The translations under genes were made by a program, and so were the position numbers. DNA of 24,131 nt from contig JAJQCL010000106.1 of assembly GCA_021202715.1 (NCBI GenBank), positions 1-24,131 of the forward strand, in the 5' to 3' direction. Of the stretch, positions 22,663 through 24,131 are shown piece after piece. How positions within the stretch are numbered: the first letter of the stretch is position 1; each line of letters begins with the position of its first letter. Under the pieces are notes generated by a model that worked only from the letters and a program-made list of their open reading frames with translations, made no database searches and was not told where the DNA came from. This stretch comes from Lachnospiraceae bacterium. GTDB taxonomy: Bacteria; Bacillota; Clostridia; Lachnospirales; Lachnospiraceae.

Positions 22663-23849
22663 CACAGTCTCTGAAAATGGCCCTCAAATCCATCGCGGGC
22701 AATAAGATGCGGGCCTTTCTGACCATGCTGGGCATCATCATCGGCGTGGTGGCTCTGGTGGTACTGGTGAGTCTGGTAAATGGAGCCACCAGCTCCGTGA
22801 CGGACGCGGTCTCCGACCTGGGAAACAGTCTGCTGACGGTCACGGTTTCCGATGACAAGGGTTCTCCCATCAAGCTGGATACGCTGACCGAGTGGGCGGC
22901 GGAGGAGGGCATTGGGGAGATCGCTCCCACGGCCTCCACCTCCGCCACGGTGCGTGCGGATTCGGAGAGCGACAGCATCACGGTCTATGTCACGACACCT
23001 TCCTATTATAATGTAGAGGGGCTGAACCTCCTGCTGGGGCGTTTCCTCAAGACGACCGATGTGGACAATAACAACTATGTCTGCGTCATTAACGAGACCA
23101 CGGCCACGGATCTGATCGGCTATCTGGACTGTCTGGGTGAGGAGATCTATCTGGACGGCATGAAATTCACGGTCATCGGCGTGCTGGAGGATGATGACAG
23201 CTCGCTGACCTCCGTGTTCAGCTCCGGCTCTCTGGTGGCCTATATTCCTTATACGACGCTCCTGCGTCTGTCTTCCTCCGTCAGCACGGACATCACCGAA
23301 TTCTATGTCAGCGCCGAGGATGAGAGCGACACGGAGGCGGCAGAGGAAGCGATTACCGCACTTCTCATGGATCGTTTTGAGGAGGATGAGGACGCCTTCA
23401 CGGTATCAAGCCAGAATGTGCTGGAGGATGCGGTGAGCAGCATCACCTCGGTGCTGGCGGTTCTGCTGGGCGGCATCGCGGCGATCTCCCTGGTGGTCGG
23501 CGGCATCGGCATCATGAACATTATGATGGTAACGGTGACCGCGCGGACGCGGGAGATCGGCATCCGCAAGGCCATCGGTGCGACCCGGGGCGAGATCCTG
23601 CGCCAGTTCCTTCTGGAAGCCATCGTGCTTTGCATGATCGGCTGTGCGATCGGCATCTTCACCTCCTGGGTGATTCTGGAGCTGGTGACGGTGGCGGTGT
23701 CCAGCCTGAGTCTGAGCTTCGAAATGGACGGAACGGTGATGCTTATCGCCATCGCGTTCTGCTTCCTGATCGGCGTCATTTTTGGACTGTACCCCGCGAA
23801 TAAGGCCGCGAAGATGAAACCTATCGATGCGCTGCACTACGGCGGCTGA
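22659..23849 (+). CDS. MacB-like FtsX-family ABC permease
   Basis: This 396-residue protein has four membrane segments in MacB order: one at 19-42 (AFLTMLGIIIGVVALVVLVSL in part), a large extracellular domain to about 265, then three C-terminal helices. The FtsX core is clear: GGIGIMNIMMVTVTARTREIGIRKAIGATRGEIL in pieces, and the end GLYPANKAAKMKPIDAL. It works by mechanotransmission with the ATPase and adaptor rather than by classical alternating access (family knowledge). The outer domain is rich in Asp, Glu, Ser and Thr, like the adaptor. Possible substrates are antimicrobial peptides or drugs. Confidence 0.94.
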   Translation: MTQSLKMALKSIAGNKMRAFLTMLGIIIGVVALVVLVSLVNGATSSVTDAVSDLGNSLLTVTVSDDKGSPIKLDTLTEWAAEEGIGEIAPTASTSATVRADSESDSITVYVTTPSYYNVEGLNLLLGRFLKTTDVDNNNYVCVINETTATDLIGYLDCLGEEIYLDGMKFTVIGVLEDDDSSLTSVFSSGSLVAYIPYTTLLRLSSSVSTDITEFYVSAEDESDTEAAEEAITALLMDRFEEDEDAFTVSSQNVLEDAVSSITSVLAVLLGGIAAISLVVGGIGIMNIMMVTVTARTREIGIRKAIGATRGEILRQFLLEAIVLCMIGCAIGIFTSWVILELVTVAVSSLSLSFEMDGTVMLIAIAFCFLIGVIFGLYPANKAAKMKPIDALHYGG

Positions 23850-23867
23850 TCCAGAAAGGAGCGTATC

Positions 23868-24131
23868 ATGAAACAACGACTGCAGAAATTCGGGCAGAAA
23901 ATAAAAAATCTGTCCTTTTATAGAAAGAAACCGTTTTACGTTGTCCTGATCGTCCTGCTCTCGCTGCTGATCGTGGCGGACGTGGCGGTGGCGGCGCTGC
24001 TGCCGACGCAGACAGGCAACATGGGACGGCAGAACATGGAATTCTCCGGCTCCTCCGGGGAGATGTCGGAGCTGCCGGACGGCGTAGAAGCGGAGAGTGC
24101 GGATTCTGCGGAGGAGGCAGCTGACGCAGAC
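23868..24131 (+). CDS. Membrane-anchored protein, N-terminal fragment (possible second adaptor)
   Basis: The gene starts behind AAAGGAG and runs off the window after 88 codons. The product has a basic N-terminus (MKQRLQKFGQKIKNL), one hydrophobic segment (about 23-46, FYVVLIVLLSLLIVADVAVA) and then a low-complexity outer part rich in Gly, Ser, Met, Glu and Ala. It lies 18 bases after the permease gene, in the same operon. The layout resembles the start of another HlyD-type adaptor, but no domain is visible yet, so the function is open. Confidence 0.7.
   Translation, partial: MKQRLQKFGQKIKNLSFYRKKPFYVVLIVLLSLLIVADVAVAALLPTQTGNMGRQNMEFSGSSGEMSELPDGVEAESADSAEEAADAD

Overview
The window reads as chromosomal DNA of an anaerobic, probably gut-associated Firmicute (Clostridia, Lachnospiraceae-like). 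This is inferred from the strong AGGAG-type ribosome sites, consensus TTGACA/TATAAT promoters, tight ATGA-coupled operons, a lipobox followed by a Ser/Thr/Glu linker, a C_GCAxxG_C_C redox protein and a CoA-disulfide-reductase/rhodanese fusion. No rRNA, tRNA, insertion sequence, CRISPR array or origin was seen.

Region 1 (about 1-14554) looks like a catabolic and transport locus for a carboxylated sugar acid or cyclitol acid. It begins with the tail of a tripartite tricarboxylate transporter (TTT) large permease (tctA) and a D-galactonate-dehydratase-like enolase-superfamily enzyme. Convergent to these are a type I dehydroquinase-like gene and, upstream of it, an IclR regulator. Divergent from iclR, behind a consensus promoter with three near-identical palindromic operators, run a zinc alcohol/polyol dehydrogenase, a C_GCAxxG_C_C protein, a CoADR-rhodanese fusion and a type II dehydroquinase-like gene. 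A second promoter leads into a canonical type I dehydroquinase (aroD), a Gfo/Idh/MocA oxidoreductase, a frameshifted MalY/PatB-type PLP enzyme, a complete tctC-tctB-tctA set and an AEC-family carrier.

The most striking point is that this one locus carries three dehydroquinase-fold genes. One is canonical (7127-7903). The other two have lost residues that define catalysis: the type I paralogue has Tyr at the catalytic His position, and the type II paralogue lacks the catalytic Tyr and has Lys for the catalytic Arg. With two transporter sets, two dehydrogenases and an acid-sugar dehydratase, this suggests a peripheral pathway for quinate/shikimate-like or related hydroxy acids in which old dehydroquinase scaffolds may do new chemistry. 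That pathway is inference.

Region 2 (14642-20000) starts with a strong bidirectional terminator and a LysR regulator on the minus strand. A 444-bp intergenic region separates it from a five-gene coupled operon: radical SAM/SPASM protein, CPBP-type intramembrane protease, small membrane protein, ABC ATPase and ABC-2-type permease. The layout resembles loci that modify, cleave and export a ribosomal peptide. No convincing precursor was found; two weak small-ORF candidates are listed.

Region 3 (20107-24131) is a MacA/MacB-like efflux set: an unusually acidic HlyD-family adaptor, an ABC ATPase and a FtsX/MacB permease, followed by the start of another membrane-anchored protein cut by the window end.
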